Assembly: GCF_032854445.1 (NCBI RefSeq)
Contig: NC_088300.1
Span: 41,940,458-42,004,457, forward strand
DNA length: 64,000 bases
Direction: 5' to 3'
DNA from: Liolophura sinensis
Lineage: Eukaryota; Mollusca; Polyplacophora; Chitonida; Chitonidae
The translations under genes were made by a program, and so were the position numbers. Of the stretch, positions 32,566 through 43,595 are shown in pieces. Position 1 is the first letter of the stretch, and each line of letters begins with the position of its first letter. Under the pieces are notes generated by a model. The model saw only the letters and a list, made by a program, of their open reading frames with translations. It ran no database searches and was not told where the DNA came from.

Positions 32566-33891
32566 TCAGGTAAAACCCGAGACTGGGTCACAGCTGTCCT
32601 GCTCATACCAGCCCTTAAAGTCTCGGTAGGTCTTGACCGGTAATGACCAGTCATACAGAGACTCGCACAGCTGACACCAGCCCCTGCGCGGTGTCTCTGT
32701 GTAATGGGTGCGGTGCCAACGGAAGTACTGCTCATACAGAGTGACGTTCTTATCGAGAAGCACCAAAAACTCAGCCAGCTGCTTGGGGGATTCGAACCCG
32801 TCGACGTGAATGTAAGAGTGCGGGGGAATCCCATAAGCGTAGTCCCGTGGATCCGATCCACCCATAACTACAGGGACAGCATTCCAGTCGCCCAACGCCC
32901 GCCATATTTTCTCAGTGATGTAGCTTCGACAGTTGCTGTTTTCAAAGGCCAAATAAAACTTATACTGCTCCATTTTGTCTTTGCATCCTGTATCTTTTCC
33001 TGGGCACTCCAGAGTACCACACTTACCATAGAAATCCACCGGGATGTATTTCTGAAGTTCTTGGATAAATTCCAGTCGCTTTGTCCGGGTCGTGTCACAG
33101 TTACTAATGCGGGCGGCAACTAACTTGGACTTCTTTTCTAAAGCACCCAGAAATATCTTGGAATATTCCGGCATCGGTAAAACCTGGTCGCTTTTTACTC
33201 GACTGGAAAACCGGAAGTCGATGTCGGCATCGTCTCTGTATGTTGCTGTCCAGTTAAAGACACCCCCAAAGTCCGCCAGATTGATGCCCACCGCCCAGGG
33301 TGGTTCCTGGATGAAGTACACCCACCTTTGGTGTGGCGGGTGGTAGGCCGGCAAGGACGCCCTGCTGTAGTTTACAATGTCTCGTGGATGAATTAGCAAA
33401 GCGTCACTCTTGTCCAGGTCGGTTTTATTAGTAGTTACTTTACACGGTGTCACATTGGGACAGTATCTGAAGTTGGCGTCTTGCACCCATTGTTCTACTC
33501 CGTAAAACTTTGTCCACAACAGCACTAGCTTGGGCTGGCCTGGTGGACGGTTGGACTGTTCAGGAATGGACTTTAGCAGTGTGCCGATTGGCTCTCCTAT
33601 GTCAATGAAGTCAGAAGGAGCCCTGTAGGGTGGGTGAGTGACAGAAACCAGTCGATGCTCATAACCTTTCCTCAATTCCAAGAACCGCTGGTACTGTTTG
33701 GAGACCGCTGAGGGGTTCTTAAGAACCCTGAGCCTGCGGCTTATGGCCTGAAGGACACGTGGTGGGCGAGTGGCCCACTCCTGGTCTTCCACATACACTT
33801 GTGTAAGGTACAGCTTAAGAAGCAATATGAAACACACCACGTAGGCAATTTTACTTCCCAGAGACTTCAATACCCGGAGAGTATTCATCAT
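32566..33891 (-). CDS. Alpha-1,3-fucosyltransferase (GT10), type II Golgi protein, copy 2
   Basis: Same reaction as copy 1: fucose from GDP-fucose to glycans in the Golgi lumen. The 441-residue single-exon frame starts with two ATG codons (33891); the stop is TGA at 32566. It has a short tail, a membrane anchor at about residues 13-33, a stem of about 85 residues rich in R and P, then the GT10 domain. Motifs are KLVLLWTKFY 121-130, FNWTATYRDDAD 212-223, KLVAARISNC 256-265, QYKFYLAFENS 309-319, CRSYITEKIW 321-330 and VPVVMGGSDPRDY 339-351. A CxxC pair is at 406 and 409, as in many GT10 enzymes. Potential N-glycosylation sites occur at NVT 146, NKT and NYS. It is intact and of normal family length. 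It shares every core block with copy 1, so they are paralogues, but the sequence between blocks is well diverged. Confidence 0.95.
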   Translation of the reverse strand: MMNTLRVLKSLGSKIAYVVCFILLLKLYLTQVYVEDQEWATRPPRVLQAISRRLRVLKNPSAVSKQYQRFLELRKGYEHRLVSVTHPPYRAPSDFIDIGEPIGTLLKSIPEQSNRPPGQPKLVLLWTKFYGVEQWVQDANFRYCPNVTPCKVTTNKTDLDKSDALLIHPRDIVNYSRASLPAYHPPHQRWVYFIQEPPWAVGINLADFGGVFNWTATYRDDADIDFRFSSRVKSDQVLPMPEYSKIFLGALEKKSKLVAARISNCDTTRTKRLEFIQELQKYIPVDFYGKCGTLECPGKDTGCKDKMEQYKFYLAFENSNCRSYITEKIWRALGDWNAVPVVMGGSDPRDYAYGIPPHSYIHVDGFESPKQLAEFLVLLDKNVTLYEQYFRWHRTHYTETPRRGWCQLCESLYDWSLPVKTYRDFKGWYEQDSCDPVSGFT

Positions 33892-34003
33892 TTTAATGTT
33901 ACGTCCCTTGTAGATAATCTCCTAGATTTCAAAACCCACACAGCCACCCCTATAGACTCCCATCGGATCAGAATCTGTAATAATAGAAAGGTATACTTAT
34001 TTA

Positions 34004-34071
34004 TTTTAATGGTGTTTTACGCGGTACTAAAGAATATTTCTCTCATACGGCGGCGGCCAGCGTTATGGTAG
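34004..34071 (-). mobile_element. SINE-A, 5'-truncated to about 68 bp, with target-site duplication
   Basis: Only the 3' end is present (TTTTAATGGTGTTTTACGCG, then the body to CAGCGTTATGG). Flanking repeats GGTATACTTATTTA lie at 33990-34003 and 34072-34085. It lies about 100 bp upstream of the copy 2 start codon and could be in its promoter or 5' UTR. Confidence 0.85.
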
Positions 34072-34205
34072 GGTATACTTATTTAATAGCAACTTGTATT
34101 TAATTTATTAGTGAATATCTCATTTGTTTCAAATTAATGAAATTTACAGAAAGGAAAATGGAAACGAACGCGACCACTGGCAAACCGCCGCTCTTCATCA
34201 GGTAT

Positions 34206-34441
34206 ACAGGGTGTCCCAGAAGTCGCGCACCATCCAGGTTTAGGTTGAATGCTTGAGCTACAGAGCGGTGTGTTGCCCCATCTCTTCCAAACATAAAAAC
34301 CAGTTCAACTCTTTCTTGTACTGTTAGTTTATTACCCATAATTAACTCTGAAAGAGAGAAACAAATTTGAAGCCAGTATTAAATCTAAAAGACAGAAAAA
34401 AAAATGAAGATCAGGATGGTGCACGACTTCTGGGACACCCG
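34206..34441 (-). mobile_element. Internally deleted mariner/Tc1-type transposon
   Basis: Terminal inverted repeats of about 27 bp: GGTGTCCCAGAAGTCGCGCA at the left and its near-perfect inverse TGCACGACTTCTGGGACACC at the right, each next to TA. Read on the minus strand from ATG 34339, the inside encodes MGNKLTVQERVELVFMFGRD followed by GATHRSVAQAFN, an HTH transposase start, then runs straight into the left repeat. So the element has lost its DDE domain and can move only with help. Confidence 0.8.
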
Positions 34442-34449
34442 CAATATAA

Positions 34450-35255
34450 AAAAGCGCCTGACAAGATTTGGAAACAAACACGCTGAATTGTTTTCTTTTC
34501 GAACTGGAAATTATCACTTACCATTCTCATAAACAGTTATTTTACAAATACTCGTTGTGAAATAGCACTGTTTGCAGACTCAGTAATTTGTCTACATCCA
34601 ACTTTGGCACGCTGTTGTCTGATCTTTTTAAAACTTCCATCACATTGTGCTTTTCTAGTCTTAAGGCACCTAACGAAAGATCATTTTCCCTTATAGAAAT
34701 AAAGAACATGCCTACTCTATGTAGGCTTAATGATCAATGAAGAATGTCGTATCATAACTGCGACGACAACCATTTCTAATTATCTTCCCCAATAACTTCC
34801 TCATCGCTTGAACCGGCACATTTTGACGATTTATAAAAAGTGCTATGGCTTTCGTGCAAAAAACAAAAAAAAACTTGAAAATAAAAACACACGTAAAAAG
34901 ACTACGAATGATGTTATAAATGTTAACCAAGTTATGTGACTCAGTTTCTACCCAGATAATTAGGCCTACATAACGTTCTGGTGCTTGCATATTATGGGTG
35001 TCTGACCGTGTCAGTATCTGTTGTTTTCATTTATCAAAATTCCAGGGTTTAACAGAAATTGTTGATTGTCTCCCCTTCAATAGTCTTATAGTGCAATAGT
35101 CCTTGCGGTTATTGATCCGGAACGTCCATCATGGTTGACGTCTAGTATGCGAATGTCTGTTGACACCTAGATTTACCAGACTATAAGCCCTGTGTCAAAT
35201 TATATCTTTTATATTACTTAAAATCGAGCTCATTAAATGAGCACTTAAACAAGAA
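34450..35255. other. No gene recognised
   Basis: An 87-codon minus frame at 34727-34990 has no recognisable feature. Confidence 0.45.
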
Positions 35256-35262
35256 AGTGTAT

Positions 35263-35404
35263 ATGGGTTATTTTCCGGGAACGATATTTCGATATTATAT
35301 ACCCTAAATTTAGGTTTCAATGTGTGATTTTAGCGACGATGTCGATAACTTGTATATGTCTGACACAGAAAGTTTATCGATATCGTTCAGAAAGATGACC
35401 CATC
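35263..35404. mobile_element. Inverted-repeat element, about 142 bp
   Basis: The left arm ATGGGTTATTTTCCGGGAAC GATATTTCGATA (broken at 20) and the inverse of the right arm ATGGGTCATCTTTCTGAACG ATATCGATA match at roughly 80 percent. A foldback or MITE-like element; only one copy was seen here. Confidence 0.6.
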
Positions 35405-35454
35405 TGATCAATTTCAAAAGGGTATAAGTCCGTATGAGTTTGATTTTGTGTTTG

Positions 35455-35690
35455 TCTTATTGTTTATTTATTTATTTGATTGGAGTTTTACGCAGTACTC
35501 AAGAATATTTCACTTGTACTACGGCAAACAGCATGATGGCGGGAGAAAACCGGACAGAGAACGGGGGAAACCTACGACTATCCGCACGTGTTTGACAGAC
35601 CTTCCCATGTACGACCGAAGAGAAAGCCCAGAGCTGAAGTGGAACCCACATCGACTGCATACGATAGAGGCTCAGGGTTATTGTGTTGCC
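35455..35690 (-). mobile_element. SINE-A copy, diverged
   Basis: Tail TTTATTTATTTATTTGATTG, ACGCAGTACTCAAGAATATT, CGACTATCCGCACGTG and CAGACCTTCCCATGTACGAC. The head region is too worn to define. Confidence 0.8.
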
Positions 35691-35719
35691 CTATACCACG
35701 CTTTATTACTTGGCCACGA

Positions 35720-36525
35720 AGGCCCTCGTTGTTTTTAGTATTCTAATAAAGTGGGAAATAAATGCTTGCTCGTTAACTTTAGTAAAGAACAGATGAAGGC
35801 TTGACGATATTTTCTCTGACGGATTTATTTTTTCTCTCACCTTCCGAGCCTGTCAAAATTCGAATCTGTTACAAGTCCCTTGTAAAGTGGACAAATTTGC
35901 CAGCAACTACCTTTAACTTACACTATTAATTGGTTTATGCAATATAAACACGAATTATATCAACTTTGGAGTATCAATTTATGCAATTCAGTTGCACAAA
36001 CGCTTCTCAACTCACAGCCAATAGTAATAATTTCAATAGTTAACCATTTAAAACGTCTTCAAAAGTTTCTTAGAATCACAATCTGTGCAGTAAGCCTGCT
36101 ATTTTGGGATCTTAAGCGAAAGTATGCGAGCTCTAATACACACTGTGTGCTCATAAAGACGCCACTGTCTTACAAAATGCCACAGCAGCCAAAAGCACAG
36201 CCTGAATTTTGTTATAACAAATGGCATTAAATGTTATCTGATTAACCACTGTCTCAGATCGATGCTTAAACCGACGGTTTGCTACGATCACCAGGTCCCT
36301 GGAAGAACCTAGATCTCTCCGATTCGGTTACAGCTCTAAATGAGAACATTTACCAGGTATATAGCAACAAAAAATACATTAAGTTGAATATTGCTGAGTT
36401 CTGCGTTAAATACTATTCAAATAAATAAAATTACCAAAAATTCATCTACATCTGTTGGCATAAACACGCGATTACATTACCTGTAAATTCTTATCAAATT
36501 ATCAGTTAGCTACTAATCATCGCTA
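35720..36525. other. No gene recognised
   Basis: Open frames here are AT-rich and unsupported. Confidence 0.45.
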
Positions 36526-36529
36526 TATC

Positions 36530-36705
36530 TCCATTTATTATTTATTTACTTATTTATTTACTTGATTCGTCTTTTACGCCGTAATCAAAAATGTTTCAAT
36601 TTTACGACGGCGACCAGCGAAGGAAAAGGGGCAGAGCCTGGGGGAAACCCATGACCATCCGCAGGTTGCGGACAGACCGCCCCACACACGACCGGAAATT
36701 TCCAC
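36530..36705 (-). mobile_element. SINE-A copy, head missing
   Basis: Tail (TTTA)n, GTCTTTTACGCCGTAATCAA, ACGACGGCGACCAGC and CCATGACCATCCGCAGGTTG; stops at ACGACCGG. Confidence 0.8.
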
Positions 36706-37291
36706 GTAGTCACATCACTGGTAACAATTTCAAGCATTAACTATGCTTTCACTATTCATTTTATATTTTGTAAGGTTTATGAAGACAAACGTTTTTGAAA
36801 GGTAATTCCCATACAACACTTTTCTTGTTTGAACTGTGCATCATTTATCGGGAACAAAGCAGGAATCGAGGCTTTGGTAGTTGCAAGTACGAAATAATTA
36901 TGCAGTTCAGCATTAGTTGTATTTTGGCGTTGTGGTAATTGTTGAGATAATTGTATACTAAATTCATCTTTATATTCGGAAATTTCTATCATTAGGAAGT
37001 TAAGCTCATATTAGTCAACGTATTTTTCTTCTTTTTTTTTCTTACTCAGCTATCAAAGTGACAATTAAGTGTATCAAAGACTTTCTTCTCTCGTTTATTA
37101 CAACCACATCTGTTTGAAATAAATGATTTCTGGATTCAATTAAGTAAAACTTAGCTGAATATGAAGTTCTAGTACAGAAGTATATGTGTGTGAAATATCG
37201 GAGCAATGCGGTTTATACTTTTTTGTTTTATCAGAAGGCAAAAGTAGGGTTTAAGGCATTTTCCTGCGGGAATTCCCCTTATAATACAAAT

Positions 37292-37385
37292 ATGATTGCG
37301 TGAACCAAAATCATTTCAACATACTTGGTGCCTGATCAGAGAGTAGTAAGCTATAATGAAGAATCGTTTTGGTTCACGCAATCAT
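37292..37385. mobile_element. 94-bp element with perfect 19-bp inverted repeats
   Basis: ATGATTGCGTGAACCAAAA at 37292-37310 is repeated as an exact inverse at 37367-37385, with a 56-bp loop. It could be a very short foldback transposon or a stable hairpin. Confidence 0.75.
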
Positions 37386-37734
37386 AAATTGGAAAAAAAA
37401 ACAAAAAAAAAAAAACAAAAATAATAATAATTTGGAACTTCAGAGGAACTCATTCATCACAATCGTCATAACAGTTCATGGTTTCGACGGCAATGTCCGC
37501 ATTGTTACAGTGGTAACATGCGGGTTCTTTTCTCATTTTAACATGTAAACAAGGCCGTAATCATTACATGTCCTGAACTTTGGTGAATTAATATATTTTA
37601 AAACAAACCAATGGAAAAAAAAACAAAAAAACATAACAAAAAACATAACAAAGAAATATATGCGTACCTTGAAACCGTTGTGTTGAATATGGCAACGAGA
37701 TCGATGCCTATATTTTCATACGTCTGAGTGCTTA

Positions 37735-37918
37735 TTTATTTATTTATTTGATTGGTGTTTTACGCCGTACTCAAGAATATTTCACTTATACGACGGCGGT
37801 CAACATTATGGTGGGTGGAAGCCGGGCAGAGCCCGGGGGAAACCCACGATCATCCGCAGGTTGCTATTCCAAACTAACTATTTGTTGCTAACCAACTGAG
37901 CCACGGAGGCCCCCTTTT
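37735..37918 (-). mobile_element. SINE-A copy with internal deletion and target-site duplication
   Basis: The tail and 3' half are near consensus; after CATCCGCAGGTTGCT it jumps to the head (AACCAACTGAGCCACGGAGG). AGTGCTTA flanks it at 37727-37734 and 37919-37926. Confidence 0.85.
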
Positions 37919-37929
37919 AGTGCTTAACA

Positions 37930-39005
37930 AAGTAATGTAATAGAGTGGAGGTTAATTAGAACCACACAAATTCTTTTTTATATTTCTTCATATATTGTAA
38001 AGCTATATGTTAGAAAAGTTGAAATATATCATTGTAAACCTATACAGATATACATATACATCGTACAATTACACCGAGAAAGGAGGCACCTGTTTCTCAG
38101 TTTAGCTTCGTAATAGGCGTGTATTAAAGACACTGTCATACATTCACGGTATAATTCGTAAGACAATTTTTTTCAAAACTAACATTAGACGGAAAAGGGT
38201 ATTATCCTATGCATTTAACGCCATACACCAGGCAGGTGGTTAACAACGAATATTTTAGCTTGGCCTATTTCATCGGCTACACCTATTACGTAATAACTTC
38301 AACCGCATATCATGGAAGCCCTTGCATCATTTCGCAGACGGTCTGTTTCTGTGAGCAGGTTGTCAATCGACCTGAGCGACAGGTGGAGGATTACCCATCT
38401 AATTGCAAGGGGTCCTCTAAGAGATGCATCTCAAACTTGGAACGCTGGAATGCTTTAGTACGGCTTTACGGGTGTCCATGTTTGTCAGAAAATGTGCAAA
38501 CTTGTATTTAACAACAACAATAAACAGCAAAATAACCATCCGACAATACGGGATATACCGAACATATCAATAACACATCCTAATTAATTTATTTCTGATT
38601 CAGTCTAATTATCTAGTAAGGCAACAGCATTGACTAGAACATGTAAACCTGTAGAAGCCTATGTAGGGCACCCTGCGGGTACTTACTCTTCTGAGCATTT
38701 CTGAAAATACTATACTGTTTATATGAATTCCATATCAACAGCTGTTCAGGTATATAAAGTAGGTTGTTTTCCAGAATAAAAATAACAAAAAAGCGGGTTG
38801 GGTACCGTAGATGTGTGGATGAGGATTGCTGTGTTTAGTGGTTTACATGCATATTATGAACTTGACTGTAATTAGGTCAGTCTTAATTACTGATCATCTG
38901 TATATGTCGCTATTACATAAGAATTATTTTGTACCTTTCATTGGAGTGTTGTGTATTGTATAACTATAGATGGCCTCAGAAATTTGCAAATCTCGAGACC
39001 TATAA
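37930..39005. other. No gene recognised
   Basis: The plus frame of 100 codons at 38209-38511 contains several Cys but no known pattern, and no splice or poly(A) support was seen. Confidence 0.4.
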
Positions 39006-39009
39006 CAGC

Positions 39010-39503
39010 CTGCACACTAGCCGCAACTGCTCCGACGGTTACTGAACTACTGTGCTACCATCGTCGGAAACGCTACCCGGTTCAAAGCGAAAAGTTCATC
39101 CCCGCACCGTTCAATTTAGGCCAGGCGTCGCTATAAGTGTGCTCCGCTTGAAGCAGAAACACAGGGGAAGCCTGCCAATTAATCATATTTTCCCCCCACA
39201 TCGCCGCTGTATCTCAGTAGAAACGAAATACCTTCCACAAACTCACCTGAACAGGTCACCGGCCACCATGTTGTCAATTACACAAATCAACTTCCGTTCA
39301 TGGTACATGATGCACCAACTGCAAAACCGACAAAGGTAAACATCAACTATTACACGGAATTTGCCGATTCCTTAGTTGTGACGATGAGCACAGTTACAGC
39401 GACGGCTCGCCTAAATTGAACGGTGTGGGGACTAAGCACGGTAGCATTTGCAACGATGCTAAGAACATTAGTTCATTAGGAGCAGTTGCGGCTACCTGCA
39501 CAC
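39010..39503. mobile_element. About 500-bp element with 140-bp terminal inverted repeats
   Basis: CTAGCCGCAACTGCTCC at 39016 matches the inverse of GGAGCAGTTGCGGCTA at about 39479-39494, and ACCGTTCAATTTAGGC at 39106 matches the inverse of GCCTAAATTGAACGGT at 39409. In between, the arms align in order with about a quarter of positions changed. The centre codes for nothing recognisable, fitting a foldback-type or MITE DNA transposon. Confidence 0.75.
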
Positions 39504-39509
39504 CTACAT

Positions 39510-41125
39510 GATCAACTGGTGTAGTTTAAACGTATAACATTTATATCTATACAAGTTGCAACACGTAACATTTCTCACACGGACAAAACACATGTGGCGA
39601 TAGATCTCACCCTAATCCGCAGTTGTCCCATAATTACAAACCAGAATATCTTTATACTTACGCTTCTTTTCACAAATTTAGATCTCGTCTGGCTTTTGGC
39701 CCTTTCAGTTGGACATAAAACTTTCAAGAGTCTAACCAACAAAGGCTATAGTTTCTCACCATTTCTCACGAAAGACCGCGAGAAGTAATGTAGGTCAAGT
39801 CAATATACCACACCTTCCTCTTGTAACGACAGATGTTGACAAGCCACAAAATGGCAGTGTAACAGAATGGAATTCGTGTAAGGACACATGAGGTCATTCG
39901 CGCAATCAACTACATGAGCTCCGTATACAGCCTGGTTTGCACTTCTTTTATATGTGAGTTATAGCGTTACCCGTAAAGCCGCACCACCCCCCCCCCCCCC
40001 ATCTTTTCTCTCTGTCTTCTCCCCTCCTCTCAATCTCTCTCTCTCTCTCTATTGAGCTGACAACAGCGTTCATTTCAATCGCCCTTTTCTTCACGAAGTA
40101 AACGTCCGTATACATGGAATGACAATGAATATGCAGCAGTGCATGGGCTTAATTCATTCTCTTGAATTAATTAAAACTTGGTCGCTAGGTACAAGGAACC
40201 GACTTCACAAACTCTCAAACTTTATTACCATGGAACTGAATACATGTTATAGCAGAACATTAGTGAGTGAGGTTATAGCCTAAATACCGCACTCCACTAA
40301 GAAGTGGACCATTATTCAGGCGAATAATTTTCAAGCGTACAGTGTTTTCCAAACGTACAGTGTAGTTGCAAGAAAGCTGATTTACGAAGTTTTGTGAAAT
40401 ATTGGTACTTATGTATGTTTATAGTTAAAAATGTGTGTTTATTTATTGTTTTGATTGTTTGTTTAGTGTTGTACTCAAGAAATTTTAAATTATACTGTAA
40501 CGTTCACTAGCAAATGCACATCCTGTATAAAGCTTTGAAAGAAAGAAAGTGAACACAATAGAATTGCACAAATGTGTGTGAAAAGACCGATGCTTACATT
40601 TCAGCTGTAGTACTTCAATGAATGGCTGTTAGTGGCTCGATGAATGTACACAGGTGTGTACGCATGCTACACCTAATAATTTAAAAGTGACTTGAACACA
40701 TCGAAACGACGTGTTTTAACGTGGGACGATCGTTTCTCTTGACGGTGGGGTCAACACAATTAGGTAGGGCCATTCCATTATATTGTCAGCCTTTCCACAC
40801 TGAAACCGATTCAAAAGCTATCCGATTTGTCCTTAACGATACCCCTCTCTGTACATGTTGACAGGGTCTTAAGCTAAATACATCGTATCTTGAGATTATT
40901 TACAGTAGTCAGCCTGTCCACACCAAGTTTCGCTGAACCATGCCACAGAGGCTCACACTCGGTCGTTTCCGTTGTTTATGATACAGGATGATTGTTTAAA
41001 ATATAAATCTTCATGCATGGCTCAGCGGTATCTCCCACAGTAGACGTCAGGCCTCAGGCCAGCGTAGATGGTTACATGTTCTAATCCATCAGGCTACGGC
41101 TTTTTGCGAGAAAAAGGTACTCTAA
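39510..41125. other. No gene recognised; microsatellites
   Basis: C run at 39987-40000 and (CT)n at about 40033-40051. A worn SINE-A tail (TTTATTGTTTTGATTG, GTTGTACTCAAGAAATTT) lies near 40438-40500 on the minus strand. Confidence 0.5.
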
Positions 41126-41131
41126 AAATAT

Positions 41132-41363
41132 TAATCTGTTCAATTTAACAGAAAGTCTGTTATCTGAGTTATGCTGGAATGCATTCTGTTATTGCAGCAG
41201 ATTATTCTGTTAAACATTACACACGTATTCTATTAATTCAACATAACCATTCTATTAGGCCAACAGGATGTTATGTTAAATATGACACAATATTATGTTA
41301 CAATAACAGAATACATTCTAGCATCACCCAGACAACAGAATTTCTGTTAAATTTAACAGATTA
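41132..41363. mobile_element. MITE-1 copy 2
   Basis: Aligns end to end with 6548-6775, with the same inverted arms (AATCTGTTCAATTTAACAGA at left, TCTGTTAAATTTAACAGATT at right). The inner parts TTCTGTTATTGCAGCA and CATAA..TTCTATTA are shared too. Confidence 0.85.
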
Positions 41364-41394
41364 CTTTTTTAACATCTGGCGGTGTTCGATGGTT

Positions 41395-41490
41395 TCATTT
41401 GGGGTCCGCCCGGTTTCCTCCACCCATTAACTTAGCCATCATCGAATGAGTAAAACATTACCCATAGTCCGCATCAAATAAAGAAATAAA
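41395..41490 (+). mobile_element. Worn SINE-A 3' fragment
   Basis: TCCGCCCGGTTTCCTCCACC, then ATCATCGAATGAGTAAAACA and TCAAATAAAGAAATAAAC keep the family order with many changes. Confidence 0.5.
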
Positions 41491-41569
41491 CTAATACATT
41501 ATTTGTCATGTGTTTAGACCTTGTTTATAGATTATACGCATTACCTCAAAATGCATTGATTTTGGAATA

Positions 41570-41699
41570 GCAACCTGCGGATGATCGTGGGTTTCTCCCG
41601 GGCTCTGCCCGGTTTCCTCCCACCATAATGCTGGTCGCCGTCGTATAAGTGAAATATTCTTGAGTGCGGCGTAAAACACCAATCAGATAAATAAATAAA
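41570..41699 (+). mobile_element. SINE-A, 5'-truncated, perfect 13-bp target-site duplication
   Basis: Starts at GCAACCTGCGGATGATCG and runs to the AAATAAATAAA tail. TGATTTTGGAATA flanks it exactly at 41557-41569 and 41700-41712, so the insertion is recent. Confidence 0.92.
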
Positions 41700-41719
41700 T
41701 GATTTTGGAATAAAGCCAC

Positions 41720-43270
41720 GGCGAAATCGTAGTCAGAACACGAAAGCTCCGCTGTCATATGGATGTTTACCCAAAAATTACAAGACATAAAACTTTTTTT
41801 ATTTTTGACTAGTGTAAATGCCTTGCTCCAGGATTTTTACGGTAGTGTCCAGACTTACAGAAAACCGGTCTGAACGAAATCAGGTACATAAATAGTTAGT
41901 CTTACCCCACATACCAGAAAAACTTTCTGACAGTGCAGAACCTGCAAGAACTGGATTCGACGCTGTGATTTCACTACGTGGCGTCAATGGCTGATCCATA
42001 CTATATCGGGAGAACAAAGCTGTAGCGAATGATGCAGGATAGGTGTTCTGGTTTGATAATATCGCTCGTTTAACCAATGGAATTACATGTTTTAATCCAG
42101 CCCATGTTGGCTACGCTGCAGCTGTATCCAAGGTTTTCAATTAACGCACGAATTGCAGGCTTTTTCTGGTTTATATCGTACATTTATCTAGCCGACGGGA
42201 TGAGAGCGAATTATACCTGAACTGTAGATATAAAAACAGTAATAAAGTAATGTAGGAATGCAGATTTTCAGACATCCAGTATACTATAAAAGATAACATT
42301 TTAAAACTGTTCTACAGGACAGTGTATATTGTTCACTGACGTTACGACGACAACCTATCGCCTTCAACAGAGTAAGGTGTTAAACAAAAAGAATTCCTGT
42401 TTATACAAAGACAAACTGATCAAACCAGTAAGTACAAGTTTCATGGTGAACACCGTTCACGTTCACGGTTGAAGTATACAATGGGTTAAGTTTTAAATAA
42501 TGAGACTGGGGCTGTTATATAGTGACAGAATATGAATATAATACAGTTTTACACGAGTGAACAAATTTTACCATGTTGAGGTACATTTGCACAAGCTAAT
42601 TAACATTTTTTTCAATACTGTGTCCCAGGTGTGTGATAAGTTAAATCTGAGTCCTCCATTACGGTTGAGAGTGGGATTTTTAACCTTTACGAAAATGGCT
42701 TCTTTAACCTCTCTCTTACACCAATGGGGCTCCTTAGATAAAATATTTACGTTATCTCCATTAAAACTGTAACCTGGATTACATATATGTTGGAACACAG
42801 CAGAATCATAGCCACTAGATCTGGTGATTCTGATGTGTCAGTAAATAATATACGTTGTCCAGAAGAACAGTTTTATAGTGGTATCTTTTATAGTAATAAA
42901 GTAACTTATACTTTAAATTCTGGAACTAGCTTACGCACAAAACACGATCATATTTGGCTGACTAAGAACAAAAACCTATTTATTCATATCGTATATAGTT
43001 GCCCACTTACAAACAATTCACTGGAGAAGACATTTCCATCATGGAAATGTTTAGAGAGGGCCTTGGGAAGTTGTTAGGGTGATGGCCTTCCATTCACTAG
43101 GCATCGGCAACTAGGGAATTTCCTGCATACCCTTCCTTCTTTGATCTCCAGGTCAGTCAGTGGTTGACGGTGAACGCTGGAGTTAACGTGCTTTATAGGA
43201 GCATGATATGTATCATGGATAGAAGATATGGCCAGTAAGTCGTTGAAGGTCGGTGGTTTAAGACGGCTTC
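41720..43270. other. No gene recognised
   Basis: Two plus-strand frames at 42557-42772 and 42787-43077 are separated by a stop and show no domain; no supporting splice signals. Confidence 0.45.
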
Positions 43271-43279
43271 GATGGTTTA

Positions 43280-43595
43280 AGACGGCTTCAGTGGTTTAAT
43301 GGTCAAAACGTCTGTATGGAAGTAGGGGGATTTGGGATCAAACACGGGTCGGGTATACCAAAAACTTTTAAAATTTCCTTGTCCAACAGAGCAAGGAAAC
43401 AGGCCTAGTGTCAGTATAATGTGACTGGGCGGGGTGTCTGGTGTCTTCGGTATCATACTTCAGTGGCGGCAGTACTTTGGCGTCATGGACTCGCTCTGTC
43501 AGAAGAAGAGACAGTATATGTGCACACACCCAAAGACTCCTCATCGTCATATGATTAAAATGTTGTGACGTACGACGTAAAACCAAAGCACACAT
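43280..43595 (+). mobile_element. SINE-B copy in unit 1
   Basis: Head TCAGTGGTTTAATGGTCAAA with GGGATCAAACACGGGTCGGG, body GAGCAAGGAAACAGGCC, 3' end ACGTACGACGTAAAACC. An old SINE-A 3' fragment follows at 43610-43708. Confidence 0.8.

Noticed and set aside
32704-33123. 139-codon plus-strand frame
   Set aside because: Antisense shadow of the second fucosyltransferase.
38209-38511. 100-codon Cys-containing frame as a second secreted peptide
   Set aside because: No signal peptide at its start, Cys spacing unlike genes A and B, no promoter.
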